Below, piece after piece: positions 37,201 through 48,420 of a DNA stretch of 64,000 nt (its first letter is position 1; every line of letters begins with the position of its first letter). Source of the stretch: Onchocerca volvulus (taxonomy: Eukaryota > Nematoda > Chromadorea > Rhabditida > Onchocercidae); contig HG738138.1 in assembly GCA_000499405.2 (NCBI GenBank), positions 24,788,765-24,852,764 of the forward strand, in the 5' to 3' direction. Made by a program: the position numbers and the translations under genes. The notes below the pieces were generated by a model. That model was not told the DNA's origin. It ran no database searches and was given only the letters and a program-made list of their open reading frames with translations.

Positions 37201-39926
37201 AGCGCTGTTCTTTTTCGTGGCTTTCCTTTTACAGTTTTTGAAATTGATAAATTTAATGGAGTTGGCGATTGTTCCCGCACAATTTGATGCATCGGTGTTT
37301 CAACAATTGAATTAGCAGGAAATATTTTTTCTGCAGTAGGATTTATATTCAGCCGTTTTCGTTCTCGACGGTGCTTCGACTCACTGAGTAATTTAGAGAT
37401 CTCTGTCTCTTCTTTTTGCTCAGAAATGACAGCGTGTTCAGCATTCACTGCAGTGTCAAATATCGTTGAGGTTTCATTTTTTGATTCATTTTCGACATTG
37501 TTTTCAAAAGAAAGCTGTACAGAATCATCCGAATCTCTGTCATCTGAAACAGTGAATTTCATAATTAGACTTAAGGACAGGAAGGTAAAAGCTAGAGAAG
37601 AAAAATGAAGAATAGCGAATATAGAATTGCCAAAGTAAAACTATGTTTCCAAATCTCTTAGCATTATAAAATACAAATACATATTTCTATCCTAGACTTA
37701 AGTATTTTTATTTCTCGTTTACAAAAACTTTTCATGCTCAAAAAGTTAGAGCCACTCGAAATGAGAAAAAAGAAAACCGAAGAATCAAAAAACTTCTTCC
37801 CAAGTCTGAAACTAAAAGTTAACCTTGCAAATTCACGGAAATTGTCTCCGATTTCGATTCATCGGCAAAACGTTTCCTATATTTCAAAGTAAAGCTAGAC
37901 GGCAGTGAAAATTCTCCAGCTTTCAATTTGCACAAAATTTTTGTCAAATCCGACAAGTGAACAGTTTCGGTTACTCTTCTCGGACCAATTAATACTAAAT
38001 AAAAAGATATAACTGAAATTTCCACGTATAACAGAAGACATTATAATCAAGGAAACCGAAATATCAACAGAGATCTTGATATCAGTAGCATAAACTGTTA
38101 TATTATCCGTTAATAGTTAAATTCCATTAATCTTTTAATTATAGTTCTATAATTATCCTAATTACTGGTTGAGCTGCTTCTGATACCAATTATAGCATTT
38201 TGTTTCTTAAAAAAGAATTTCCACCTCATTTTTGAAAAAAATGAACGAAAAAAAAAATTCTCTTCTTATGTTTCCGAAAATCAAATACAAATTTTTTCTG
38301 AATTGCTTCCAACTTAAAACAATTACTACAGTCACTGAACCGAATATCGATATTCATTTATCACTAAAAATGATGAGTGTTTCTAAATGGTAAAATGAAA
38401 AAAATGAAAATTTTTAAGATTAATTCAATGAAATATTCAAATCTGAAAGTCTATGAAATCAGTACGACTGGAAATCTATTACTTTCAAAATTTTATTCGA
38501 AATTCAAATACGAACTTTTTGCAGTTTTTCGAACAGGTTCCGGGGAAAACTGACGTTTAGGCACGGTTAAACGAGTTCGTGAAATCGGACTGTAGGAATA
38601 AACACGAGGATTCTTGCGTTTCACATCATCTGGTGGTGTAGGTTTAGTAAAACTACTAGAGCTATCATGAATTTTGGATGAAGAAGTCATTAAAGGCAAC
38701 GAGAGTCTATTGTCCTGAAAAAAAAATGAAACAAAATCTTCCTTCCATCATAATCTTTCTTAACAATAATAAAAAGCTATTTTTTTTTTTTTTTGGTATT
38801 TTTTTTCTTCTATTCTAAGTTGGTATGAAACTGCAAAGATAGAAAAATATATACTTTGGAATTCTGCAAACGTATATTATCAGTTGTATCCTTCGGTGCT
38901 CTATTATTACTATTCACTGAATCAACATTTTCCAGTTTATCATCGTCTACCATAAATAATGGCAGTGATTCCGTCTTTTTAGAAACTTGACTTTTAATAT
39001 CTCTTCGTCTTCGATGTTTTCTAAATCAGATAATTATAATTTATAAATTCAGATATAAGAACCAAAGCTAAATACAGTGATAAATAAATTGTATAAAATA
39101 TATAGGAAGAACTGAATCTTAACTCTTTCAATTTTTTCTTTCTATGAATCTACTCTGAGAACTACAAAAAAAAAAAAAAAAACATAGATTGTTTTTGCAA
39201 AAATGTTGATATGAACACAATTAGAAAACCATTTCATACTTTATTTCATCGGAGATCGATCGTTTTTTCTTTCTTGAACTTGTTTCTATAGATTGACTAT
39301 TGCATGCATCAACAGAACAAGTTGTGGAACATTCTTCTACTTGAAAGTCTCTTTCCTGAAAATAAACTTTTTCAGAATGTCTTCCATAAATATGATCTTA
39401 TATACAAACACTTTAATTTTTGCCAATACTTCAAGTAGGGCCTTTAATTTGTTTACTTAGATGGGAATAACCTTGGCTTGTTCATCATACCGCACTTGCT
39501 CGCTATCAATCGCCAACATAGCTTCCAATTCTGCCAGATCCAATGCTAAAGCACCTTCTACATCCATCTTATCTCTGTCATCATTTCTATCGCTATTTCC
39601 ATGACCACGCTGAATTAATCAAAAAAAAATTTTTTTTTTTCGAATATTCTAAACAAAATAAATTTGCATCATTCAAAAAGTTCTTGAGCTATCATTTCCT
39701 GATATACTTTGCAAATAATTTATTTCAAAACAATGTAGAAGTTGAAACTAGCGATCAAAAAAGAAAGAAATTCGTTCAATTAGTTCTGTCAGAAAGACAA
39801 ACTTACATCTTTCTTTTCATAAATTATCTCAGTTACAGTAATTTTGATAGGAAATGTTGCTAAACTCACAAGTAATATCTAAGGGATTCAATTACTCAAT
39901 TCACTTACCGTTGATTTCGTGGACAT
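28277..39926 (-). CDS. KANSL3: KANSL3/NSL3-like chromatin protein with long N-terminal extension
   Basis: Thirty coding exons read in phase (about 1,532 residues): 39926-39909, 39609-39472, 39355-39240, 39020-38855, 38714-38516, 37994-37824, 37543-37168, 36751-36640, 36235-36143, 35915-35790, 35634-35554, 35322-34991, 34807-34684, 34435-34283, 33638-33344, 33208-33132, 32994-32796, 32543-32397, 32308-32227, 31923-31789, 31459-31238, 31131-30954, 30593-30489, 30220-30083, 29839-29742, 29642-29444, 29332-29255, 29087-28976, 28718-28609, 28495-28277. Residues about 1180-1470 match the alpha/beta-hydrolase-like core of KANSL3, a subunit of the MOF/NSL histone H4 acetyltransferase complex: KIVLVGWGTS, TADGPRG|DVDDD, PTLFVIGDQ, DDVVDFL. 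The nucleophile position of GWGTS is Gly, so it is probably catalytically dead. The first roughly 1,100 residues are Ser/Asp/Lys-rich with NLS-like clusters (RKKKR, RRRR, KQKRKR) and AT-hook-like RGKPRK; I recognise no domain there. A possible donor AA|GTATGT near the final stop means the C-terminus could continue. Confidence 0.8.
32008..32060. repeat. 26-bp tandem duplication in KANSL3-like intron
   Basis: ATGTTAAATTATTTCAAACC with CCTAAA occurs twice in a row in the intron between the 32308-32227 and 31923-31789 exons. Confidence 0.9.
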
Positions 39927-39945
39927 TCTTCGGAACAGGAATAAT

Positions 39946-41257
39946 CTGAAACGATGCAAACAGATAATTAATAAAAGATAATTAGTATTGAAAATATGGA
40001 TAAAATAAATAATACCTAAACTGGTATAAAGTGTAAGACGTCAAGAAAGAACACGGTAGCCTACAAACACGGTAAAGCACCGTACCAAACCCCGCAATTC
40101 CAAACCCAACTCACCAGAACAATTGCTAGCTTGCCAAAAGCAACCGATCGCTAATTGAGCGCAAACTAAAACCGCAGCCGACCGGCTTAGGCCAAAATGC
40201 AACTCACGATCCTATTCGATAGTTTTTGGTATATCGCTTGTTATGAAATGTGGACAGAAGAGGATCGAGGAGTTAGTGGAGCGGTCTTTGACCTTATCTT
40301 ACCCGTTTGTTAAGTGATTAATAATTTGATGAAAAGTTACCAGTAATTTGATTGATAAATAAACATATTAAGTATGTGCTAATATTTAGTAGATAATGTG
40401 CATATGAAAAATCCACCGATCCAGCATATCACTTCGAGTGTGTAATTTATATATATACCAAATTACCATATATCGAATTGTTCGATCAAATATATCGAAT
40501 TATTCTTATAATTTACCTGCTCTATCCTTCTGGGTTTTTTCCGCTGCACCTAATTAATGATTCGGAAAATGTATTTTCATACTGACACTCTTCGGATAGA
40601 TGAAGCGAAATTAGATCGGTTTGTCACTTTGAGCGGTCTGTGCATGTGGGTTTTCGTTTTTCTTTTTTCTGTCAAGTTTTGATTTTTAATTTCCGAGTGC
40701 AGTTATTTTGGCGGGGGATTTTGTATTGCTATTCAGCAATCTCATGACAAATTGTTAGATGAATGGACGGATATTATTGTGATGTTTAATTTTTGAAATA
40801 AAGAATGATTATCATAATTTTCTTTATCAGATAAAGTTAAATTCACTTCTTTGTTGTGAACAATTTTTCCAACACATAGACTCGGCTCTTTTTTTGTATT
40901 TTTCTAAAACAATTGCCAATATATTTATAGTTTTTTTTGACTCCCGCACAAAACTGCTTGATTCAGCTCAAATTATTTTCATTTTTTTCAAATTTAGATT
41001 AGTATGCAAGCATTGCTTAAAAATAAGCTCTGCTCATTATATCTTATGAATTCACCATATCCCGTGGCTATAACTCGATCATATTCATAGATCTATTTTT
41101 TTGTGCACCTGCGTATATGTTCCTATATATCTTTCTTTCTATAGTACTGAGAAGAAATTTAAAACTAAATAGATGAAAAACCTACAGCTAGTCGTCAGTC
41201 AAGAAAATTTTTTGTCATTTTTTGTCATTTTGTCATTTCAGCAATTTCAGATGAGAA
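39946..41257. promoter_or_regulatory. Divergent promoter region, KANSL3-like / NDUFA2
   Basis: About 1.3 kb between two start codons pointing away from each other. A 3' splice acceptor (TTTCAG, AG at 39947-39946) lies 19 bases upstream of the KANSL3-like ATG, and two acceptors (AG ending 41241 and 41250) lie just upstream of the NDUFA2 ATG. All are candidate spliced-leader or 5'-exon acceptors. The stretch 40020-40320 is clearly more GC-rich than its surroundings, which fits a shared promoter or untranslated first exon. No specific factor site is claimed. Confidence 0.5.
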
Positions 41258-41956
41258 ATGTCGTCTTCGGGAGCAGCAATAAAGCTTGGACAAGGGGCAC
41301 TGCGTGAATTACGCATTCATCTGTGTCCAACATCGGCAGCTAGTGCTGGCGTGAGAAATTTTATCGAGAATGATTATGTACCATTGAAGAAAGTCAATCG
41401 ACATTTCCCTATATTGATCCGGGAATGCAAAGGAGTACAACCTAAAGTTTATGCCAGGTTTGTATCTCTTCACTTTTGAATAGTAAATGAATGCTATGGA
41501 TAAGAGAGCTGACTAGATCAAGACGTGCTTGGTAGATTTCTTCGCTATACTATGAATTATGCTAATTACCTATCTCGGAACGGTTGAATATTTGGTTTAT
41601 TTTTCGATCATTCTAGTCATTTACATGTTTCTCATGTGATGTATTTCTATTATTGCAATATTGTCATCAGTTAATTATCCCAAGTCCATTTCCATCAATT
41701 CACAAAAAGCCACCCTATCAGCCATATATATCATTAATGGTCTTGCTAGATATTCGAAACCAGGTAGATTATCATCAGTACCTAATTAATTAAAATAGCA
41801 TTTTATATAATTCTCATTTCTTCTCATTGATTTTCTGACTTAACACAAAGTTTTAGATACAGTTGCGGTATTGAAAAAAGTATTCCACTGGATAACATCT
41901 CACGATATAAGGTTCTGGATATCATCAAGGATTTGGTAACTGGCAAAGTTTCATAG
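41258..41956 (+). CDS. NDUFA2: NADH dehydrogenase (ubiquinone) 1 alpha subcomplex subunit 2 (B8)
   Basis: Accessory subunit of mitochondrial complex I, inner membrane matrix arm, thioredoxin-like fold. Two exons, 41258-41457 and 41857-41956 (TAG), phase AG|A, give 99 residues, the usual length of the family. Seen: [21 protein letters not shown] near the N-terminus, the [22 protein letters not shown] core, then a helix-rich C-terminus ending GKVS. One Cys is in the HLCPTS segment and another in IRECKGV. The start follows two closely spaced TTTCAG/TTCAG acceptors (AG ending 41241 and 41250), typical of spliced-leader addition. The intron (41458-41856) has standard GT/AG ends. A candidate AATAAA lies at about 42232. 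No truncation or lesion seen. Confidence 0.95.
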
Positions 41957-44660
41957 TTTCAAATTTATAGTTCATTTGGATAAATTTATTCAAGTTAGGA
42001 TACAGTTATATAAAGCTTCCATGTTATTTCTCCATGTTATTTTGTTTTATATACGGCTTAATTTGATGCATCATTTCGAGTACATTATACGTCTCTTAAT
42101 TTTGCAAATGGGATATGTTTAGGTCAAAAATTTGTAAGAACAGTCAGATAGAATTGAGAAAGTAGTGATTTGTATTTGTATAAATTATATAAAGTTGTCT
42201 TCGATCTATTGCAGTGTCTATGTGATAGGTATTTAATAAATTTTTATGTACTTTTTGGTCTTTCAACAATAGCATGTACTACTGAGTGTATGCTAAAAAT
42301 GCAGTAATTTGAATAGTTACTGGACTGCATCTTACATTCTGATGCTTTATAGGTACCTAAATTTTTTTATTTCTTCATAATAATTTTTGAGATGCGACTG
42401 ACAAAAAAATAAGTTTTTATATCGTGGGTTGCGAGATTTCCTTTCTTTTGCAGTTATTCCTCTCTGTAAAATATTTATGGATGTGTAATTCTGGAAATGA
42501 ATTGAATTGGATTTTTTATCAATTTGGCGACTGACATCACTTCAGTTAGATGCCGTACGCAGTCATAAACTTTGTCTGGGAAATGTTAAGATTTTAATGA
42601 ATCGAACTGAATTCTTCGTAACTATCTTGTACTAGAATGTGAATAAGAAATCGCTTTCATAAATACCAAAATGCCAGATACTTCAAAATATTTGTGTTGA
42701 TAAAATAATAATGTAGAGAGATTTGTATTTGATGAAGTATAGGGATTTTTGGGAAAAGTTAAAAGAGTAGAAGTAGATCATAGCTAAATTTTGAAAAGCA
42801 TTAATCATTACTTTATTTCCGAATAGTATTTAAGCCAATGAAGTAATTATTATGATTATGTTTTTATGTAGTTCAGATGCAATTATTCAGCTTAATGTGT
42901 GATCAAAGAAGTAAAATTGATATGAACATGAAATATTCTTGCTAAAAAGATGAACTAGAAGTAGATTGTTCGCTGCATATTAGTTCAAATGGAGAATTTA
43001 TATAATTCGTTAAATCTAAATGCCTTTATACATAGAAGGATATCTCGGGATTTTGTTTAATGAAAGTAGGAACATAGTTTTATTATATTTGTTAAAGATA
43101 GTAAACATGGTGATCGAATTAGGTAATTAGAGGGAAATATTTCTCTATTCCCAATGCACAATCTAATTAATTACTACATTGATTTCTACTACAACTATGT
43201 GTCGTATCAAAACCAATCAACTGTTTTTTTTAAATCATCGGCGAAAATCAACTTGTCGATTAAAAAAAAGTGCTACATCAATCACATCTGCTTTATCATG
43301 CTATATTAAAATACGAACAACTATTTTAACTATACACATACATACTAAATTTGAGAATTAAGTTTAAGTAAAATGAAATAAAATCATTTTATGATATATA
43401 TTTTTTCTCAACGCAATTTTTCTCTCTCGTTATCACTACAATAGTTTTGAAAAAATTAAGATGAAATAAAATAAAATTATGCAAAAATTATCACTTCGTC
43501 ACATAAATTAATTTTTATTACGCAATATAGCAATATAGCATTTAAATAATAATATAAAGATTAAAGTAGTGATATGAAACTTTAATTACATAATTGTTTC
43601 TCTCATTATTAAACCTGAATTATCATTATCAACAAATTAGATTGCCACTTTCAATAAATATTTATTGATGGAATTGCCAATCTTATCAAAAATAAATATT
43701 TATTTATAAGCATGATAGTTTTAATAATTTATACAATTAATGCTCAAAAAATGATTGAATGATTTTTTTTCATTTTTCGTCAAATTTTTATTTTACAAAT
43801 TTTATTCTGTAAATTCTATTTCATTTATTATATTAAACAGTTGCTTTTTTTTAGAATTTCATATTATGAGAGAGATATTCTGTAAGATAAATTCATGTAA
43901 AATAGACATTTATTTTTCTAAAAAGTACGATTACTTTATAACAAATCTTATGGCTTATTCTCTTATTATAATATTGAACTAATAATTTATTAAATTAATA
44001 ATATTGCAATAGGTGAACAAGCCACAAAATTACTAAAAAGTAATTTTATTACTTAAAATAAATGCCTATTTGCATGATTTTATTTTAAATTTGCATTTGT
44101 TGTGCAAATTGCGCGAATTTCGCTTTTGCATATTATTTGAATAAAAGATATTCATATTTTAGATAATAAATGCTGTCAATTCATTCCATATAACAATTCA
44201 GTTTATTGTTAAATTTAAATAATTTTTACATTTGACAAGAATGTAAATTTTATCAATATTCATTTCATCTATTTTTTTTTTCATTTTAATTAAGTAACAT
44301 TTAAACTACCATAAGTTTATTAAAGATTAGAAAAAAAAACAAATTGATAAACATCATAATATTTCAAAGATTTCAAAATTTAAACGCAATATGAGATGAA
44401 TTTCATTTAAATTTAAGAAAGCATATATGCAATTTCAAACAAAGCCGTAGAATTCATCAGTGTTAAAGACGGATAAAAATCAAATGGAAAGACATTGGAA
44501 CTATCAATTCCAAAAAAGAATGAAATAAGCGAATTTACGGAACATATCAATCTAAAAATTCAATGAAATGCAAGATAAATGAATGAAACAAAAGGCGATT
44601 AAAGAATTTGAAAAAAAAAAAAGAAAACATTCCGTATAATGTACGCCAAAAAAAAAGAAA
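41957..44660. other. Intergenic region right of NDUFA2
   Basis: 3' flank of NDUFA2 followed by AT-rich DNA. Frames at 43179-43361 and 43755-43982 are low-complexity with no recognisable motif. Composition falls to very AT-rich after about 43360. Nothing further was recognised. Confidence 0.5.
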
Positions 44661-44745
44661 AAAAAAATCAAGAAATTTGAGATTTCATCCGCTGATCATA
44701 ACTATTAAAAAGAAATAGTTATGCGAAGTTTTTCAAAAATGCATG

Positions 44746-45334
44746 TGTCGCTGAAATCGCGAGGATGAAAGAAGAAAATCGGTGATCCCCTTGTTTTTAA
44801 ATTTGAAATTGCACATTTGATGTCATTAATTGCGAAATCCTTCCTTTGTCCGTCATATCAATTGTTTAATTCAAATATCGTTGCCCTGAATTGTTGTCTT
44901 ACTATGCAATCGATAATTCAAATAGGTAGTCTAGTTTACGCGCCAATAAAGGCGCACTCCCATTTGCTAATAATGGCTCCATATTGTAGATCAAATCTTA
45001 TCATTGTTGTCTCTCTATAAATAAGCATAGTTTTGAGTATAGGTTCATTTTTCTATTGTCAATATTATGAGGGCGGTTTTAATAGGTCACGATTGCTTTA
45101 GTCCCTTTCCCCTTGGTTTCTGGTATCATCACTGAAATTGTTTTGTTGATATCAATGAATTGTAATTGTCACGTGTCGTATCGTGTTATTAGAATTTATA
45201 ATAAAGGTTTAATTACCCAAGTTTGAGGTTCGTTTGGAAGTGAGCGAATCAGCAAAATTTGAAGAAACTGTGAGAACGGAAGAAGAGAATCCGACCTTAC
45301 AATTTTGTCACTACCAGAAAGAAAAATAGCGACA
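44746..45334 (+). repeat. LTR of left arm
   Basis: Starts TGTCGC and ends GCGACA, the perfect short terminal inverted repeat of an LTR, 589 bp. It holds a TATA box (TATAAATAAG, 45016-45025) and a poly(A) signal (AATAAA, 45200-45205). A primer-binding-site-like TGGGGGCTGAACTGG starts at 45341, six bases after the LTR. Confidence 0.8.
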
Positions 45335-45340
45335 AAATAT

Positions 45341-45358
45341 TGGGGGCTGAACTGGTGA
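45341..45358 (+). other. Primer-binding site of left arm
   Basis: TGGGGGCTGAACTGGTGA directly follows the LTR end. Starting with TGG, it can pair with a tRNA 3'-CCA end; which tRNA is not resolved. Confidence 0.55.
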
Positions 45359-45420
45359 TCGAAAGACAGCAACAGAAAAACAAAAGGCAGGTAAGTCGCT
45401 TATTTGGGTAAAAAGAGATA

Positions 45421-46398
45421 ATGGAAGTTGAAGGCAGTACTCCGACCAAAAGCATGAAAAGAAGGGATAGGAAGTCCATATCCTACCTTATCAGAATGAA
45501 TTTGAATAAACTTGCATCAGAAGTTAAACTAGTATTGGAGAAAGTCGAAAGTATTCGTGCAGAAGAAGCCCAAGAAGAATTAATTGAAGGAACCAAATCG
45601 AAGTCGATATCATTAGAAAGAAGAAGATCACTCATGAATGGACATCTAAAAATAATTGAAGGAATCATCTCCAAAGCAAATGCGTTAGAAAAGGAATGGA
45701 GAGAAGTGTTACAGTTCTGCTAAAAACAAAGATGAGGATTACGAATTCGATTTATATGAATCATATTTGAACTCAGAAGAATGCTTATTTAGCAGCTGTC
45801 ACAAATTACATTATATTCGAACTTTTCCGTGTTGCAGAAATTGGACAGATCAAACAGAAATGTGGTCGGATTATTAAGGGAACTGCTGAACATTCTTTCT
45901 CAATTGAAGGAATTAGGAGAGAACTTAGAAAGAAATCAACTGTGGACCACCATAACGGGAAAATTGCCGGATTATCTCTTAGGCAACTTGATAAAGAAGA
46001 AGTTGACGAAACCGGAATGGACGATGCAAGACACAATAACGTTCTTAAAAGAATATATAAAAGTTACGGATATTCTAGAAGTCACAAAACAAATACAGCA
46101 AATGGAGATACAGAAAAATGTGCGGCACTTATCGACAAGGATGCTGAGACAACGTGAAGTGAGTACACCGACATTTATCTCCCAGAATGCCAGACCCAAA
46201 CCTAATTCCCAACAGATGAGACGAATGACCGTTTAGGCGACAACAATCAAACCCAGAGAGGGGTAAAGTTATGCAAAACGACCAAAAGAAAGAAAAAGGT
46301 GCTTACCGTGCATTCTTTGCAATGGTGATCATTGGAATGATAATTGTAAAAGTTATTTAACGGTAGCTATGAGGCTAGAAAAGCTGGAAGAGTTAGGA
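45421..46398 (+). pseudogene. Broken gag of left arm (BEL/Pao)
   Basis: First segment (45421-45723) is a Lys/Glu-rich coiled-coil-like N-terminus ending at TAA. The frame resumes shifted, then a gag core-like segment (from about 45829: LDRSNRNVVGLLRELLNIL, TGKLPDYLLGNLIKKK) runs to TAG at 46234. Remnants of a zinc-knuckle segment (CNGDHWNDN) follow in broken frames. The middle of the DUF1759-type gag region is absent. It cannot make a full Gag. Confidence 0.75.
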
Positions 46399-46434
46399 NG
46401 CTGGGTGAGATTTTCTTAAGCATAATTTGCATAA

Positions 46435-47412
46435 TCCTAACTCTTCCAGCTTTTCTAACCTTATAGCTACCGTTGGATAACTTTTACAATTATCATTCCA
46501 ATGATCGCCATTGCAAAAAATGCACGGTAAGCACCCTTTTCTTTCTTTTGGTCGTTTTGCATAATTTTTCCCCTCTCTGGGTTTCATTGCTGTCGCGTAA
46601 ACGGTCATTCGTCTCATCTCTTGAGAATTAGGTTTTGGTCTGGCATTCTGGGAGATAAATGTCGGTGTACTCACTTCACGTTGTCTCAGCATCCTTGTCG
46701 GTAAGTGCCGCACATTTTTCTGTATCTCCATTTGATGTGTTTGTTTTGTGACTTCTAGAATATCCGTAACTTTTATACATTCTTTTAAGAACGTTATTGT
46801 ATCTTGTATCGTCCATTCCGGTTTCCTCAACTTCTCCTTTATCAAGTTGCCTAAGAGATAATCCGGCAATTTTCCCGTTATGGTGGTCCACAGTTGATTT
46901 GTTTCTAAGTTTTCTCCTAATTCCTTCAATTGAGAAAGAATGTTCAGCAGTTCCCTTAATAATCCGACCACATTTCTGTTTGATCTGTCCAATTTCTGCA
47001 ACACGGAAAAGTTCGAATATAATGTAATTTGTGACAGCTGCTAAATAAGCATTCTTCTGAGTTCAAATATGATTCATATAAATCGAATTCGTAATCCTCA
47101 TCTTTGTTTTTAGCAGAACTGTAACGCTTCTCTCCATTCCTTTTCTAACGCATTTGCTTTGGAGATGATTCCTTCAATTATTTTTAGATGTCCATTCATG
47201 AGTGATCTTCTTCTTTCTAATGATATCGACTTCGATTTGGTTCCTTCAATTAATTCTTCTTGGGCTTCTTCTGCACGAATACTTTCGACTTTCTCCAATA
47301 CTAGTTTAACTTCTGATGCAAGTTTATTCAAATTCATTCTGATAAGGTAGGATATGGACTTCCTATCCCTTCTTTTCATGCTTTTGGTCGGAGTACTGCC
47401 TTCAACTTCCAT
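46435..47412 (-). pseudogene. Broken gag of right arm (BEL/Pao)
   Basis: Mirror copy of the left gag. The N-terminal segment (47412-47110) ends at the same TAA and the same internal part is missing. From 47004 the frame is longer than in the left arm: it lacks the left arm's TAG and runs through the zinc-knuckle-like CIFCNGDHWNDNC and LCKLCLRKSH into the loop. pol is absent. Confidence 0.75.
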
Positions 47413-47498
47413 TATCTCTTTTTACCCAAATAAGCGACTTACCTGCCTTTTGTTTTTCTGTTGCTGTCTTTCGATCACCAGTTCAGCCCCCAATATTT

Positions 47499-48086
47499 TG
47501 TCGCTATTTTTCTTTCTGGTAGTGACAAAATTGTAAGGTCGGATTCTCTTCTTCCGTTCTCACAGTTTCTTCAAATTTTGCTGATTCGCTCACTTGCAAA
47601 CGAACCTCAAACCTGGGTAATTAAACCTTTATTATAAATTCTAATAACACGATACGACACGTGACAATTACAATTCATTGATATCAACAAAACAATTTCA
47701 ATGATGATACCAGAAACCAAGGGGAAAGGGACTAAAGCAATCGTGACCTATTAAAACCGCCCTCATAATGTCGACAATAGAAAAATGAACCTATACTCAA
47801 AACTATGTTTATTTATAGAGAGACAACAATGATAAGATTTGATCTACAATATGGAGCCATTATTAGCAAATGGAGTGCGCCTTTATTGGCGCGTAAACTA
47901 GACTACCTATTTGAATTATCGATTGCATAGTAAGACAACAATTCAGGGCAACGATATTTGAATTAGACAATTGATATGACGGACAAAGGAAGAATTTCGC
48001 AATTAATGACATCAAATGTGCAATTTCAAATTTAAAAACAAGGGGATCACCGATTTTCTTCTTTCATCCTCGCGATTTCAGCGACA
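47499..48086 (-). repeat. LTR of right arm
   Basis: 588-bp inverted copy of the left LTR with few substitutions, again TGTCGC...GCGACA. Its promoter points left, toward the palindrome centre. The outer end abuts the target duplication GCATG at 48087-48091. Confidence 0.8.
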
Positions 48087-48420
48087 GCATGAAATTTGAA
48101 ATCTCACATGTGAAATCATATCGGTGAGAAATTGAAACATTGTACAACACGCGAAGAATGTTTTTTTCAGTCACTTTTTGAAATGCTATCTGTTGATTCA
48201 TACTCGTGCGAAAGCATACCCTTTTACATCGTGACAAAAAGATTCGCAAAATCTGAAATATGCAATTTATAATTGGTGCGAAGCCGTACCGTTGGGTTAC
48301 TATGCAAAAAAAAAATTTCTTCCTATTATAAAATTTGAAACGTAAGGATGTCATGTTGGATGAGAAGCCATACAATTGCGAAAGCTTTGCGAAAATTTCC
48401 AAATTATAAATTAAGATGAA

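Larger units (their letters stand above)
44746..48086. mobile_element. Palindromic BEL/Pao-type LTR-gag insertion (inverted arms)
   Basis: Two inverted arms, 44746-46398 (plus) and 46435-48086 (minus), each LTR, primer-binding site, leader and gag, around a 36-base loop containing one ambiguous base (46399). Arms are about 98% alike in the stretches compared. The unit begins TGTCGC and ends GCGACA and is flanked by the direct repeat GCATG (44741-44745 and 48087-48091), the 5-bp target duplication expected for BEL/Pao integrases. No protease, reverse transcriptase, RNase H or integrase is present. Both outer ends are U3 ends, unlike a normal LTR insertion (U3 left, U5 right). Confidence 0.85.
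44683..48420 (+). pseudogene. Decayed C2H2 zinc-finger sequence interrupted by palindromic retroelement
   Basis: Right of the insertion (about 48087-48420, plus strand) several finger-like fragments can be read in different frames: HFLKCYLLIHTR (F-x5-L-x2-[H to Y]-x3-H), a GCGAAGCCGTACC stretch like the EKPY linker, and DEKPYNCESFAKI with linker and first Cys. Left of it (44683-44745) the remnant CEVFQK lies just before the target duplication GCATG, and the frame runs on into KFEISHVKSY on the other side. Stops and frameshifts separate the pieces, so no intact finger remains. Family call is by motif only; exact ends are uncertain. Confidence 0.5.

Noticed and set aside
37164..37562. 37164 TAG as the end of a separate upstream gene
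   Set aside because: The exon before it ends in a phase-2 donor that joins in frame to 36751, and the next exons have no own start codon; kept only as a possible isoform.
44817..45020. 67-codon plus-strand open frame
   Set aside because: Lies inside the U3 part of the LTR; chance frame in non-coding LTR sequence.
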